Shown piece by piece: positions 29,805 through 37,831 of a DNA stretch of 39,401 nt (its first letter is position 1; every line of letters starts with the position of its first letter). The notes beneath the pieces were generated by a model. It worked only from the letters and a program-made list of their open reading frames with translations. It made no database searches and was not told the origin of the DNA. The stretch covers positions 1 to 39,401 of the forward strand of contig JANJUF010000083.1 in the NCBI GenBank assembly GCA_024710705.1. The letters run 5' to 3'. Both the position numbers and the translations under genes were made by a program. Source of the DNA: Gemmatimonadaceae bacterium (GTDB lineage: Bacteria; Gemmatimonadota; Gemmatimonadetes; Gemmatimonadales; Gemmatimonadaceae).

Positions 29805-31696
29805 CACTTGCCGAGCTCGAAGAGGAGGTTCTGCAGGTCTGACGGGCTGACGCCCGGAATGCTCGCCGCCTCGGCCAGCGTTGCCGGTCGGCGGGCTGCC
29901 AGCTTCTGTTTGGCCTCGGTGCTCACGGAACGGAGCGCGTGATACGAGGTCTCCGGTGAAAGCCGCACGCCGGCCAAGCGCTGGAGTCGCGTCGCCGCCT
30001 CCCGCTCCCGGACCAGATAGCCCGCGTACTTGATCTCGAGGTCGGCGGTGACCACAGCCTCCCGATCCAGCTCGCCTGCCACCCCGACCGCCATGAATAA
30101 GTCGCGCAACGCTACTTTTTGGCGCTTGGCGACTTCGGCCACCGGCACGGCGTGCACAAGCGGCCGCTCGCCTGCCGCTCGCAGGGCGTGCTCCACCGCC
30201 GCGGGCGGCGCGCTCGTGGACCGGGCCAGCTCGAGCGCCGCGCGCTCCTGCTCAAGGCGACGCTCGGCCAACCGCCGTTCGCGGTCAGTCAACAGTGCGA
30301 GCGCCTCGGCCGTCGCGAAGAGCCGCCCGACGGCATTGTCCTGTCGCACCGTGAGCCGGAACTCCGAGCGTGACGTGAAGAGCCGGTACGGTTCATCCAC
30401 GCCGCGCGTCACGAGGTCGTCCACCAACACGCCGATGTACGAGCTCTCGCGCCCGAGCGTGATCGGCTCGGCATCGAGCGCTGCCGCCGCTGCGTTGAGT
30501 CCCGCCACGACGCCTTGCCCTCCGGCCTCCTCGTAGCCGGTGGTGCCGTTGATCTGGCCGGCGAGGAAAAGTCCCCTGAGCGCGCGGGTCTCCAGGGTGG
30601 CCCAGAGCTGGGTCGGCGGGACGTAGTCGTACTCGATGGCATAGCCCGCGCGCGTCATCACCGCCCGCTCGAGGCCGGGAATCGCATGCAGCAGCGCCAA
30701 CTGCGCCTCCACCGGCAGCGAGGTGGAGAGCCCATTCACGTACATCTCGTGCGTGTCGAGCCCCTCTGGCTCCAGGAAGAGCTGGTGCCGTGGTGCGTCG
30801 GGGAAGCGGACGATCTTATCCTCGATGCTGGGGCAGTAGCGAGGACCGCGCGTGCCGATGGCGCCACCATACATCGCGGACTCCGCGAGCCGGTCGCGAA
30901 CGACTGCCTTGGCGGCCTCCTCCACGTACGTGATGTAGCAGTCGCGCTGCTCGGGGTGCCGCGTGTGCGTTCCGGCTCGGCGCGGCGCCGGCCAGAAGGC
31001 CGACCACGAATAGTCGAAGTCCTCGATCTCGCTTCCCTGCGGTTCGAGGCGCACGAGATCCACCGAGCGCCCATCCACCCGCGGCGGGGTGCCGGTCTTG
31101 AAGCGCGCCGTCACGAGGCCGAGCTCGGCGAACTGCTCGGCCAACTGCACCGTCGCCGCCTCGCCGGCGCGGCCACCGCTCTCGGCGTGCGTGGTGCCGA
31201 TGTGGATGCGTCCGCGCAGGAAGGTGCCGGTGGTGATCACCACCGCCCGGGCCCGATAGCGTTGGCCGTCCGTGGTCTGGACGCCCGACACCCGACCGCC
31301 CTCGACGAGCAAGCGTGCCGCTGTCCCCTGGACCGTCATCAAGCGCGGGTGCTCCTCGAGCAGCGCGCGCACCGCGCGGCGATACAGCCCACGGTCGGCC
31401 TGTGCCCGCGGCGCCCACACGGCCGGCCCCTTCCCGCGATTCAGCATGCGGAACTGGATCATCGCCAAGTCGGTGGCGCGCCCCATGATGCCGCCCAGCG
31501 CGTCAATCTCGCGGACCACCGTGCCCTTGGCGATGCCTCCCATGGCCGGATTGCAGGAGAGCTGGCCGATGGTCTCGAGTGCGGTGGTCAGCAGCGCCAC
31601 GCGCGCGCCGCGCCGCGCCGCGGCCACCGCGGCCTCGCTACCGGCGTGGCCGCCGCCAATTACGATGACATCGAACTCGTGCGCGTCCGCTCGCAT
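29801..31696 (-). CDS. mnmG: tRNA uridine-5-carboxymethylaminomethyl modification enzyme MnmG (GidA)
   Basis: A 631-residue FAD protein of normal length. The N-terminal dinucleotide-binding motif is VIVIGGGHAGSEAA. Two further family signatures are seen: NPAMGGIAKG, with the catalytic-region Cys just before it (SCNPAMGG), and GQINGTTGYEEAGGQG. The C-terminal domain, which contacts MnmE, ends in ISPSDLQ-like PGVSPSDLQNLL. With MnmE (1308-2684) it modifies the wobble U34 of tRNAs. GGGAG lies directly before the ATG. The upstream gap shows a possible -10 but no clear promoter. Confidence 0.97.
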   Translation of the reverse strand: MRADAHEFDVIVIGGGHAGSEAAVAAARRGARVALLTTALETIGQLSCNPAMGGIAKGTVVREIDALGGIMGRATDLAMIQFRMLNRGKGPAVWAPRAQADRGLYRRAVRALLEEHPRLMTVQGTAARLLVEGGRVSGVQTTDGQRYRARAVVITTGTFLRGRIHIGTTHAESGGRAGEAATVQLAEQFAELGLVTARFKTGTPPRVDGRSVDLVRLEPQGSEIEDFDYSWSAFWPAPRRAGTHTRHPEQRDCYITYVEEAAKAVVRDRLAESAMYGGAIGTRGPRYCPSIEDKIVRFPDAPRHQLFLEPEGLDTHEMYVNGLSTSLPVEAQLALLHAIPGLERAVMTRAGYAIEYDYVPPTQLWATLETRALRGLFLAGQINGTTGYEEAGGQGVVAGLNAAAAALDAEPITLGRESSYIGVLVDDLVTRGVDEPYRLFTSRSEFRLTVRQDNAVGRLFATAEALALLTDRERRLAERRLEQERAALELARSTSAPPAAVEHALRAAGERPLVHAVPVAEVAKRQKVALRDLFMAVGVAGELDREAVVTADLEIKYAGYLVREREAATRLQRLAGVRLSPETSYHALRSVSTEAKQKLAARRPATLAEAASIPGVSPSDLQNLLFELGKW

Positions 31697-31742
31697 CTCC
31701 CTAATCTACAGACGCGATCCCTTCCGCCACCCGTCCCAGCCC

Positions 31743-32033
31743 ATGCCCATTCCGCTCGCCGGTTCCGCGTCCACCCTGCTGCTCCGCAAGGAGGCGTTCG
31801 AGCGCGCGGCGTTGTCGCGCGCGGCCTTCGACCAGTGGCTGACCCTCACGCCCGAGGAGTTCCGCGTCGAGGGCGACCTCGTCGTGGTCGGACCCGTGTA
31901 CGACGCCGACGCACTCCAGGCCCTCGTCTCCGCGCTGGAAGACAAGGGCCTGGCGTACTTCGACGACTTCTTCGAGCTCAGCGGCAACTGGCCGGACTGG
32001 ATCGCCCTCTTGGCAATGACGCCGCGGACCTAA
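31743..32033 (+). CDS. Small hypothetical protein
   Basis: A 96-residue, acidic protein without signal peptide, membrane segment or recognised domain. It reads as a small alpha/beta protein: an N-terminal helix with LLRKEAFERAALSRAAFDQW, then short strands (EFRVEGDLVVVGPVYD) and a C-terminal helix. The longer open frame upstream is antisense to mnmG, so the ATG at 31743 is chosen. It is divergent from mnmG (46-bp gap) and convergent with the hydrolase gene (7-bp gap). Codon use is like its neighbours, which supports it being a real gene. Confidence 0.65.
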   Translation: MPIPLAGSASTLLLRKEAFERAALSRAAFDQWLTLTPEEFRVEGDLVVVGPVYDADALQALVSALEDKGLAYFDDFFELSGNWPDWIALLAMTPRT

Positions 32034-32040
32034 AGCGCGT

Positions 32041-32883
32041 CTAGCGCAGGTACTGGCGGAACCAGCGCACCGTCTCGGGCCACGCCTGCCGGCTCGCCTC
32101 GGCGTTGGCGGCCTGCTCCTGCGCGCGCAGGAACCCGTGCCCGGCGCCCGCGTAGGTCCGCTGCTCGAACGTCGCGCCCACCGCCCGCATGGTAGAATCG
32201 GCGCGGCCAATCGTCGCGTTCACGCGCTGGTCGTTCTCGCCGTAGAGGCCGAGCACGGGAATGCGGACCTTGGCGATGTCCTCGGCCGAAGGAGAGGAGC
32301 CGTAGTACACAACGGCCGCCTTGAGCCCCGGGGCGTTGAACGCGGCGTGATTGAACGACGCCGAGCCGCCCCAGCAGTAGCCGACGACGCCGTACACCTT
32401 CCGGGCCGCCGGGAGGTTCATCCCGTATTGTCCGACGGCAGCGACCATCGCGTTCATTTTGTCCGGTGTGACGCGCCCGATCATCGCGCGAGCGTCGGCG
32501 AAGGCCATGGAATCCGTGGTCGCCCCGCCGCGCTCAATCGAGAGCAAGTCAGGAGCGATGGCGATAAAGCCATCGGCCGCAAGCTGGTCGGCTACGCCAC
32601 GCACCCAGCTCGAGAGCCCGAAGATCTCGTGGATGACCACCACCACGGGCGCGTGGTCGCGCCGCTCGGGGAACACCACCCACGCGGCGATGGAGTCGCG
32701 CGAGCCCGCCGCGGTCGGGATCATGGCCCACTCGGCGTGGCGCGTCGAACTCGCGAGGCGGGACGCGACGTCCGCGGCGCCGGCAGGCGGCATCACCACG
32801 GCCTGCTCCGCCGGGACGGACTGCAGGGCGCAGGCGCCGAGTCCGAGGGAGAGGAGGAGGAAGGAGGTAGCGGTCAGGCGCAT
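32041..32883 (-). CDS. Dienelactone hydrolase family lipoprotein
   Basis: A 280-residue protein. A signal peptide ends in the lipobox LGAC (Cys18), so it is predicted to be exported, unusual for this mostly cytoplasmic family. The hydrolase domain shows VVVVIHEIFGL (the Glu of the family), the nucleophile elbow GYCWGG with catalytic Cys, the acid in GENDQRV and the base in GAGHGF. Substrates may be esters or lactones; the exact one is unknown. TTGGAG lies about 9 bases before the ATG at 32883. Confidence 0.88.
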   Translation of the reverse strand: MRLTATSFLLLSLGLGACALQSVPAEQAVVMPPAGAADVASRLASSTRHAEWAMIPTAAGSRDSIAAWVVFPERRDHAPVVVVIHEIFGLSSWVRGVADQLAADGFIAIAPDLLSIERGGATTDSMAFADARAMIGRVTPDKMNAMVAAVGQYGMNLPAARKVYGVVGYCWGGSASFNHAAFNAPGLKAAVVYYGSSPSAEDIAKVRIPVLGLYGENDQRVNATIGRADSTMRAVGATFEQRTYAGAGHGFLRAQEQAANAEASRQAWPETVRWFRQYLR

Positions 32884-32920
32884 GGTGGGACTCCAAGGAA
32901 GAATCGGCGGTCAAAGAAGA

Positions 32921-32949
32921 ACGGGGGGCGGCCACAGGCCGCCCCCCGT
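32921..32949 (-). terminator. Intrinsic terminator of the desaturase gene
   Basis: A perfect 13-bp GC-rich stem (32921-32933 with 32937-32949) with a 3-base loop. On the minus strand it is followed by TTCTTCTTTG, a T-rich tail. It lies 35 bases after the desaturase stop. Confidence 0.85.
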
Positions 32950-32983
32950 CTGAACGTACAGACCGGCTCGAGCGTTCGCGGCG

Positions 32984-34174
32984 CTACGCGAGAGCGGGCC
33001 GCAGCTCGGGGAACAGCTCGGCGCTCATGCGCTCGGCCACGAGCTCGCGCACCCGCGCGACAATCTCGTCGGTGGAAGGCGAATCGGCATATGCCTGCAG
33101 TACCCGCGTCCGGACCTCGGCGGCGCTTGGCAGGTGCGGCAGGTGCGGCAGGTGCACCTGCAACTCGTGCCACGCCTCTTCGGCACGCGCCTGCTTGGCA
33201 GCGAGCCGTGACCGGAGCTCAATCACCTTGGGGTGCGAATCGAACTGCTCGCGGCGGTGCTGGAGGGCCACGACCGCTTCTGCACGCTTCGTGGCGAACT
33301 GCTCGGCCATCTGGCGCGAGACGCGCTCGAGCACGGCCGTCCCGAGTCGGCGCTCGTTGCGGACCACCTCGGCTGGCGGCTCGCCCAGGTCCCAGACCAA
33401 CCCAACCCAGGACATCGCCTTGAGGGCGTAGTAGGTCGGATCGAACTCGTACCAACGGAAGCCCTGGCGCGTGGAGCGCTGGTAGGCGTGGTGATTGTTG
33501 TGCCACCCCTCGCCCAGCGTGATGACCGCGAGCCACCAGTTGTTGCGCGAGGTGTCGCCCGTGACGTAGCGCTGCGAGCCGTGGACGTGGGCCAGCGAGT
33601 TGATGAAGAAGGTGCCGTGGTACAGCACCGCCGTGCTGGCGAAGAAGCCGATGAAGAGCCCCGACCAGCCGTCAATCAGGAAGCAGGCAATGCCGAGCAC
33701 GATGCCCGGCAACAGTTGGTGCCGGTCGAGGAAGCGCAGCTCCGGATACTTGGCGAGATCCGGCACTTCGTCCAGGCGCGTCGTGTCGTGCTTCTTGTCG
33801 AAGATCCAGCCCACGTGCGAGTAGAAGAAGCCGCGGTGGAGCGGCGAATGCACGTCATCTTCTTGGTCGGAGTGCCGGTGGTGGTGGCGATGCAGCGCCG
33901 CCCACCACAGCACGGACTTTTGCGTGGAGCTCATCGCGAGGAGCGCGAAGAAAAGCTGCCCGGCGCGCGAGGTCTTGAAGGAGCGGTGCGAGAAGTAGCG
34001 ATGATAGCCGGCCGTGATGCCGAACATCCGCACCACGTACAGCGTGATGGCGAGGATCACGGAGGTCAACGTCACGCCAGTCCAGATCGCCGCCAACGGG
34101 GCGAGATGGACCAGGATGAAGGCCACCGTGTTCGGGTAGATGATGTCGTCGTGGTACTCGTGCGCCTGGCTCAA
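32984..34174 (-). CDS. Membrane acyl-CoA (delta-9 type) fatty acid desaturase with C-terminal extension
   Basis: A 396-residue protein. The first 260 residues form a typical acyl-CoA desaturase with four hydrophobic segments and three histidine boxes: HRYFSH, HRHHH and EGWHNNHH. These bind the di-iron centre that puts a double bond into acyl chains and so controls membrane fluidity. The remaining 130 residues are a charged, helical extension that includes LPHLPHLP, encoded by a perfect 9-bp tandem repeat. No other start is available upstream of the conserved N-terminus than a TTG at 34174. A strong terminator follows. There is no obvious electron-donor gene beside it. Confidence 0.9.
   Translation of the reverse strand: MSQAHEYHDDIIYPNTVAFILVHLAPLAAIWTGVTLTSVILAITLYVVRMFGITAGYHRYFSHRSFKTSRAGQLFFALLAMSSTQKSVLWWAALHRHHHRHSDQEDDVHSPLHRGFFYSHVGWIFDKKHDTTRLDEVPDLAKYPELRFLDRHQLLPGIVLGIACFLIDGWSGLFIGFFASTAVLYHGTFFINSLAHVHGSQRYVTGDTSRNNWWLAVITLGEGWHNNHHAYQRSTRQGFRWYEFDPTYYALKAMSWVGLVWDLGEPPAEVVRNERRLGTAVLERVSRQMAEQFATKRAEAVVALQHRREQFDSHPKVIELRSRLAAKQARAEEAWHELQVHLPHLPHLPSAAEVRTRVLQAYADSPSTDEIVARVRELVAERMSAELFPELRPALA
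33129..33155 (-). repeat. Three perfect 9-bp tandem repeats inside the desaturase gene
   Basis: GGCAGGTGC occurs three times in a row on the plus strand. On the coding strand it gives the His-Leu-Pro repeat of the C-terminal extension. Being in frame, copy-number change would alter the linker by whole triplets. Confidence 0.8.
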
Positions 34175-34240
34175 CAGAGGGTCCGATGCAGGTGGTGAAA
34201 GGGCGATTCGAAAGCTAACCGATCTCGACTCCCGAATCGG

Positions 34241-35221
34241 TCAGGCGAAACCTGCGAGCCAGTGGATGACGCGGGGTTCCATGTGGTATACGGGGGCGAG
34301 GGGACTTCCGCTGACCCAGCCGACATGCCCGCCTGTTGGAGTGAACTCTGCCTGCAGCAAGGGGTTGGCCCTGGCCACCTCTCGGACTCGTTCAAGTACC
34401 GGCGCGGGAAGGAAGGGGTCATCCACGGCCGAGAAGAGCAGAGTTGGAATGGCAATCCGTGGCAGGTAGCCCAGCGAACTCGACTTGGCGTAGTAGTCGT
34501 CGGCCCCCGAGAAGCCGTGGACCGGCGCGGTGAAGGCGTCGTCGAACTCCCAGAACGTTCGGGCACGGTCCAGCCGCGTGCGGTCCACGGGAAGCTGCGG
34601 GTGCGCCGCGAGTGCGACGTGTGCCTTCTGGCGCAGCCTGCGGACGAAATGCCGCACGTAGACCTGCGAGAACCCGCGCTCGAGAAAGCGGGATCCGGCA
34701 GCGAGGTCGAAAGGAGTCGAGATGGCGGCCGCGGCCCGGATCTCCGGCGGAACGGTGCTTCCCTGCTCTCCCAGCCATTTCAGGAGGACATTCCCGCCAA
34801 GGGAAACTCCGGTGGCCAGCACCGGTTTGCCGGGCCGCTCCGCCACGACGCGCCGGAAGAAGGCGTCGGCGTCCGTGGTCTCGCCGGAGTGGTACATCCG
34901 CGGGGCACGGGGGACTCGGCCGTCGCAGGTCCGGAAGATGAGGAAAGCCGCTCCCCAGCCCCGGGCGCGAGCAAGGTGCATCAGCCCCTGCGCGTAGTTC
35001 GAGCGGACGGTCCCTTCGAGGCCGTGGAAGATGGTGAGGGTCGGCGCATCGGCGCGTGCCGGCTCCACCCGGGCGACCGACACGGAGTCCCCGTCCGGCA
35101 TGTCCCAGTGCTCGATGCGATCGTGGGCAGGCGCCATCCGCCGGACCAGCTTCCCGAAGATTGTCGGGAGATGCGGGCCCGGAAGCCACCAGGCGGGACG
35201 AAACGTGGTTTGGTCAGACAC
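34241..35221 (-). CDS. YheT-family alpha/beta hydrolase
   Basis: A 326-residue protein of the AB-hydrolase YheT/UPF0017 family. FRPAWWLPGPHLPTIFGKL near the start is the family's characteristic opening. The hydrolase core follows, with the oxyanion-region LTIFHGLEG, the nucleophile elbow GVSLGGNVLLKWLG (Ser), an acid in VDDPF and a base in GGHVGW. Function is not well defined; esterase activity on acyl chains is likely. Start is a GTG at 35221. It is divergent from the ArsC-like gene (85-bp gap). Confidence 0.88.
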   Translation of the reverse strand: MSDQTTFRPAWWLPGPHLPTIFGKLVRRMAPAHDRIEHWDMPDGDSVSVARVEPARADAPTLTIFHGLEGTVRSNYAQGLMHLARARGWGAAFLIFRTCDGRVPRAPRMYHSGETTDADAFFRRVVAERPGKPVLATGVSLGGNVLLKWLGEQGSTVPPEIRAAAAISTPFDLAAGSRFLERGFSQVYVRHFVRRLRQKAHVALAAHPQLPVDRTRLDRARTFWEFDDAFTAPVHGFSGADDYYAKSSSLGYLPRIAIPTLLFSAVDDPFLPAPVLERVREVARANPLLQAEFTPTGGHVGWVSGSPLAPVYHMEPRVIHWLAGFA

Positions 35222-35306
35222 GACAGGGCGGGTAGATTTCGCCGATCACACGGCAACGCGCGGGGGCCATCGGCACCCGCGCGTCGGAATATCGGGGGGA
35301 TGGCGG

Positions 35307-35666
35307 GTGGAAGTGCAGGTCTTCGGCACACAGAAGCACCAGGATACCCGTCGGGCCCTCCGGTTCTGGAGCGAGCGTCGGGTGAAGGTGCACTTCGTGG
35401 ACCTCAATGAGCGCGCGGCTTCGAAGGGGGAACTGCAGCGCTTCGTCCAGAAGTTCGGGGTCACACCGCTGATCGATAAGCAGGCCAAGCGTTACGCCGA
35501 GCTCGGCCTCGGCGCGTCGCGGTATTCGGATGACCGTTGGCTGCAGCAGCTCGTGGACGAGCCGCTGCTCCTCACACAACCGCTCACGCGGTGGGGCTCG
35601 AAGTTGACGATTGGGGTGTCGGAGTCGGAGTGGAAGCAGTGGGTGGCTGAGGATCGCGGCGCATGA
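35307..35666 (+). CDS. ArsC/Spx-like thioredoxin-fold protein without catalytic cysteine
   Basis: A 119-residue protein that aligns by pattern with ArsC/Spx-type proteins: VQVFGTQKHQDTRRALRFW at the start, HFVDLNERAASKGEL, and later LLTQPLTRWGSKLTIGVSE. The usual CxxC or single Cys of the active-site loop is absent (FGTQKHQDT), and the protein has no Cys at all, so arsenate reduction is unlikely. It may bind a partner, as Spx-like proteins do. The start is a GTG at 35307 after a GGGGGGA ribosome binding site (a second GTG is two codons on). Its stop overlaps the TerC-type start (ATGA). Confidence 0.8.
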   Translation: MEVQVFGTQKHQDTRRALRFWSERRVKVHFVDLNERAASKGELQRFVQKFGVTPLIDKQAKRYAELGLGASRYSDDRWLQQLVDEPLLLTQPLTRWGSKLTIGVSESEWKQWVAEDRGA

Positions 35667-36664
35667 TCTGGGTCTGGGTGGGCTTCCTCCTGTTCATCGG
35701 GATCGTGCTGGCGCTGGACCTTGGCGTCTTCAACAGGAAGGCGCACGCCCCGACCCTGCGCGAGGCCCTGTTCTTCACGACCGGCACGATCGTGCTGGCC
35801 CTGCTGTTCACGGTGTTCGTGTACTTCGCGTACGAGGGGCACTGGCTGGGGCTGGGCAATCACGTGGATGCGGTGGACCGACAGGTGAACGACGGTCGCC
35901 TTGCGGCGATCAAGTTCCTCACCGGCTACATCGTCGAGCTCTCGTTGAGCATGGACAACGTGTTCGTGATCGCACTGATCTTCGAACACCTGCGCGTGCC
36001 GCTGCAGTACCAGCATCGGGTGCTGTTCTGGGGCATCCTTGGCGCGTTGGCCATGCGGGGCGCGATGATCGGCATCGGGGCGCAGCTTGTCGCCCGCTAC
36101 CACTGGGTGCTCTATCTGTTCGGTGCTTTCCTCGTGGTGACCGCCGTTCGGATGCTGTGGCGCAAGGAGGCGGAGCAGGAAGCCGAGGTGGAGAGCGTGG
36201 TGGTGCGCTGGCTGCGGAAGCACTTCCCGGTGACCGATCGCTACCACGAGCAGCATTTCATCGTGGAGATGAACGGGCGGAAGTTCCTGACGCCGTTGGC
36301 GGTGGCGTTGGTGCTGGTGGAGACGACCGACCTGATCTTTGCGGTGGATTCGATCCCGGCGATTTTCGCGATTACGGCCGATCCGTTCCTGGTGTTCACG
36401 TCGAACGTGTTCGCGATTCTGTGCCTGCGGTCGCTGTACTTCGGACTGGCAGGGCTGATCCAGAAGTTCCGGTATCTGAAGGTGTCGCTGGCGCTGGTGC
36501 TGGGCTTGGTGGGCGTGAAGATGCTGGGGATGAAGTGGATCAAGGCTTGGTTGGGGGACGACACGAATTTCTGGCTACTTGGACTGATATTCGCGATTCT
36601 GATTGGCGGTGCCGTGACAAGTTGGTGGGCGGATCGACAGGAAACGCAGGCTCAGTCGGCGTAG
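35663..36664 (+). CDS. TerC/Alx-family membrane transporter
   Basis: A 333-residue protein with about eight membrane helices. The conserved acidic motifs are ELSLSMDNVFVIALIF (Glu and Asp in helix 3) and VETTDLIFAVDSIPAIFA (Asp pairs in a later helix). The family exports Mn2+ and includes TerC of tellurite-resistance clusters, though most chromosomal members act in metal homeostasis or support exoenzyme metallation. A yybP-ykoY manganese riboswitch was looked for upstream and not seen. Start overlaps the ArsC-like stop by 4 bp, so the two are translationally linked. Confidence 0.92.
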   Translation: MIWVWVGFLLFIGIVLALDLGVFNRKAHAPTLREALFFTTGTIVLALLFTVFVYFAYEGHWLGLGNHVDAVDRQVNDGRLAAIKFLTGYIVELSLSMDNVFVIALIFEHLRVPLQYQHRVLFWGILGALAMRGAMIGIGAQLVARYHWVLYLFGAFLVVTAVRMLWRKEAEQEAEVESVVVRWLRKHFPVTDRYHEQHFIVEMNGRKFLTPLAVALVLVETTDLIFAVDSIPAIFAITADPFLVFTSNVFAILCLRSLYFGLAGLIQKFRYLKVSLALVLGLVGVKMLGMKWIKAWLGDDTNFWLLGLIFAILIGGAVTSWWADRQETQAQSA

Positions 36665-36731
36665 TCAGGACGGGGGTAGCGCTTGGCTATCCCTTTCTTT
36701 TGCAGCTGTTTTCGTTATTCTAGAAAATAGG

Positions 36732-37253
36732 ATGTCACTCGCGAATCGGCTGCACCCCTTCGACGTCGTGCTCGCGCTCCGGCTACTCCGGCCCTCGGGC
36801 ACCATCCACGCCCTGGCAACGGACCTCGCCGTCGCGCCCAGCCAGGTTCATGCGGCGCTCCAGCGGCTCGGCGGCTCGGGACTCCTTCGACCGGACGGAC
36901 GTTCGGCAAACGCGCGGGCACTCGGCGAGTTTCTGCTCGCCGGTGTGCGGTACGCGTTTCCGGCACGGCGCGGCCCACTCGTGGATGGAATCCCCACGGC
37001 GTACTCCGCACCGCCACTCGCCGAGCAGGTGGACGCGGTGGATGTCGTTGTATGGGCGGCCCCGCACCACCCCCAGGCGGTGCGAGGGTTTGGGGTTCCA
37101 CCGCTGTATGCAAAGGCGAGCGAACTCCTGCTACGCTCGCCAGAGACCTATCACCTGCTCACGCTCGTCGATGCGCTGCGGATCGGCGAGCCGAAAGTGC
37201 GGAGCTTGGCGCGCACCGAGCTCGAGGCCCGGATGCGCTCCACCTCCGAGTGA
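36732..37253 (+). CDS. Winged-helix DNA-binding protein, family unrecognised
   Basis: A 173-residue protein. The N-terminal 75 residues form a winged helix-turn-helix (DVVLALRLLRPSGTIHALAT, then APSQVHAALQRLGGSGLL), MarR-like in outline. The C-terminal half (YAFPARRGPLVDGIPTAYSA, PPLYAKASELLLRSPETYHL, then LTLVDALRIGEPKVRSLA) reads as a conserved domain of a kind I have seen in transcriptional regulators but cannot name. A pyrimidine-rich run and TATTCT lie just upstream of the ATG. No toxin-like gene is adjacent. The last 103 bases are antisense to the tag gene. Confidence 0.7.
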   Translation: MSLANRLHPFDVVLALRLLRPSGTIHALATDLAVAPSQVHAALQRLGGSGLLRPDGRSANARALGEFLLAGVRYAFPARRGPLVDGIPTAYSAPPLAEQVDAVDVVVWAAPHHPQAVRGFGVPPLYAKASELLLRSPETYHLLTLVDALRIGEPKVRSLARTELEARMRSTSE

Positions 37254-37831
37254 CGGAAGCAACCCTCGAGGTGGTCGTTCACGAGGCCCATCGCCTGGAA
37301 GAACGCGTACGCCGTGGTGGGCCCGACGAACTTCCACCCGCGCCGCTTCAGTTCCTTCGATAGGGCCGCGGATTCGGCCGTCTGCGCTCGGATGTCCTGG
37401 CGTCGTCGCACGGGCCTGCCGACGGGCGGTGCGAAGCCCCACACGAACTTGGCGAGGGAGCCCTCGCGCGCCGTGAGCTCAAGGTAGGCACGGGCGTTGT
37501 TGATTACGGCCTCGATCTTCCCGCGGTGACGTACGATCCCGCTGTCCGCCAATAGCCGCGAAATGTCGCGTGCGCCGAACCTGGCCACTACCGCCGGCTC
37601 AAACCCACGGAAGGCAGCGCGAAACTGCGGTCGTTTGCGAAGAATCGTGATCCAACTCAGCCCAGATTGAAAACCCTCGAGTGCGAGCTTTTCAAACAGG
37701 CGCTGGTCCTCGAGTACCGGCACCCCCCACTCGGTGTCGTGGTAAGTCCGATAAAGTTGGTCATCACCACACCACCAACAGCGCACTATAGAATCACTGC
37801 CACGAACTAGACCACCCTCTGTCACCTTCAT
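37151..37831 (-). CDS. tag: DNA-3-methyladenine glycosylase I
   Basis: A 226-residue protein. It shows the family start RCWWCGDDQLYRTYHDTEWG (Zn-binding Cys and His), GFQSGLSWITILRKR, SRLLADSGIVRHRGKI and the C-terminal NDHLEGCFRH with the other Zn ligands. It removes 3-methyladenine from alkylated DNA. The last 30 residues go past the usual end of the family and are encoded in DNA antisense to the winged-helix gene. The ATG at 37831 overlaps the previous stop (ATGA). Confidence 0.92.
   Translation of the reverse strand: MKVTEGGLVRGSDSIVRCWWCGDDQLYRTYHDTEWGVPVLEDQRLFEKLALEGFQSGLSWITILRKRPQFRAAFRGFEPAVVARFGARDISRLLADSGIVRHRGKIEAVINNARAYLELTAREGSLAKFVWGFAPPVGRPVRRRQDIRAQTAESAALSKELKRRGWKFVGPTTAYAFFQAMGLVNDHLEGCFRHSEVERIRASSSVRAKLRTFGSPIRSASTSVSR

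Noticed and set aside
34217-34241. ACCGAT / ATCGGT dyad in the gap after the YheT-type gene
   Set aside because: Only six pairs with a 12-base loop and no T-run; could be chance.
35222-35306. yybP-ykoY-type manganese riboswitch upstream of the ArsC-TerC pair
   Set aside because: The 85-bp gap lacks the conserved riboswitch loops and is too short for the element.
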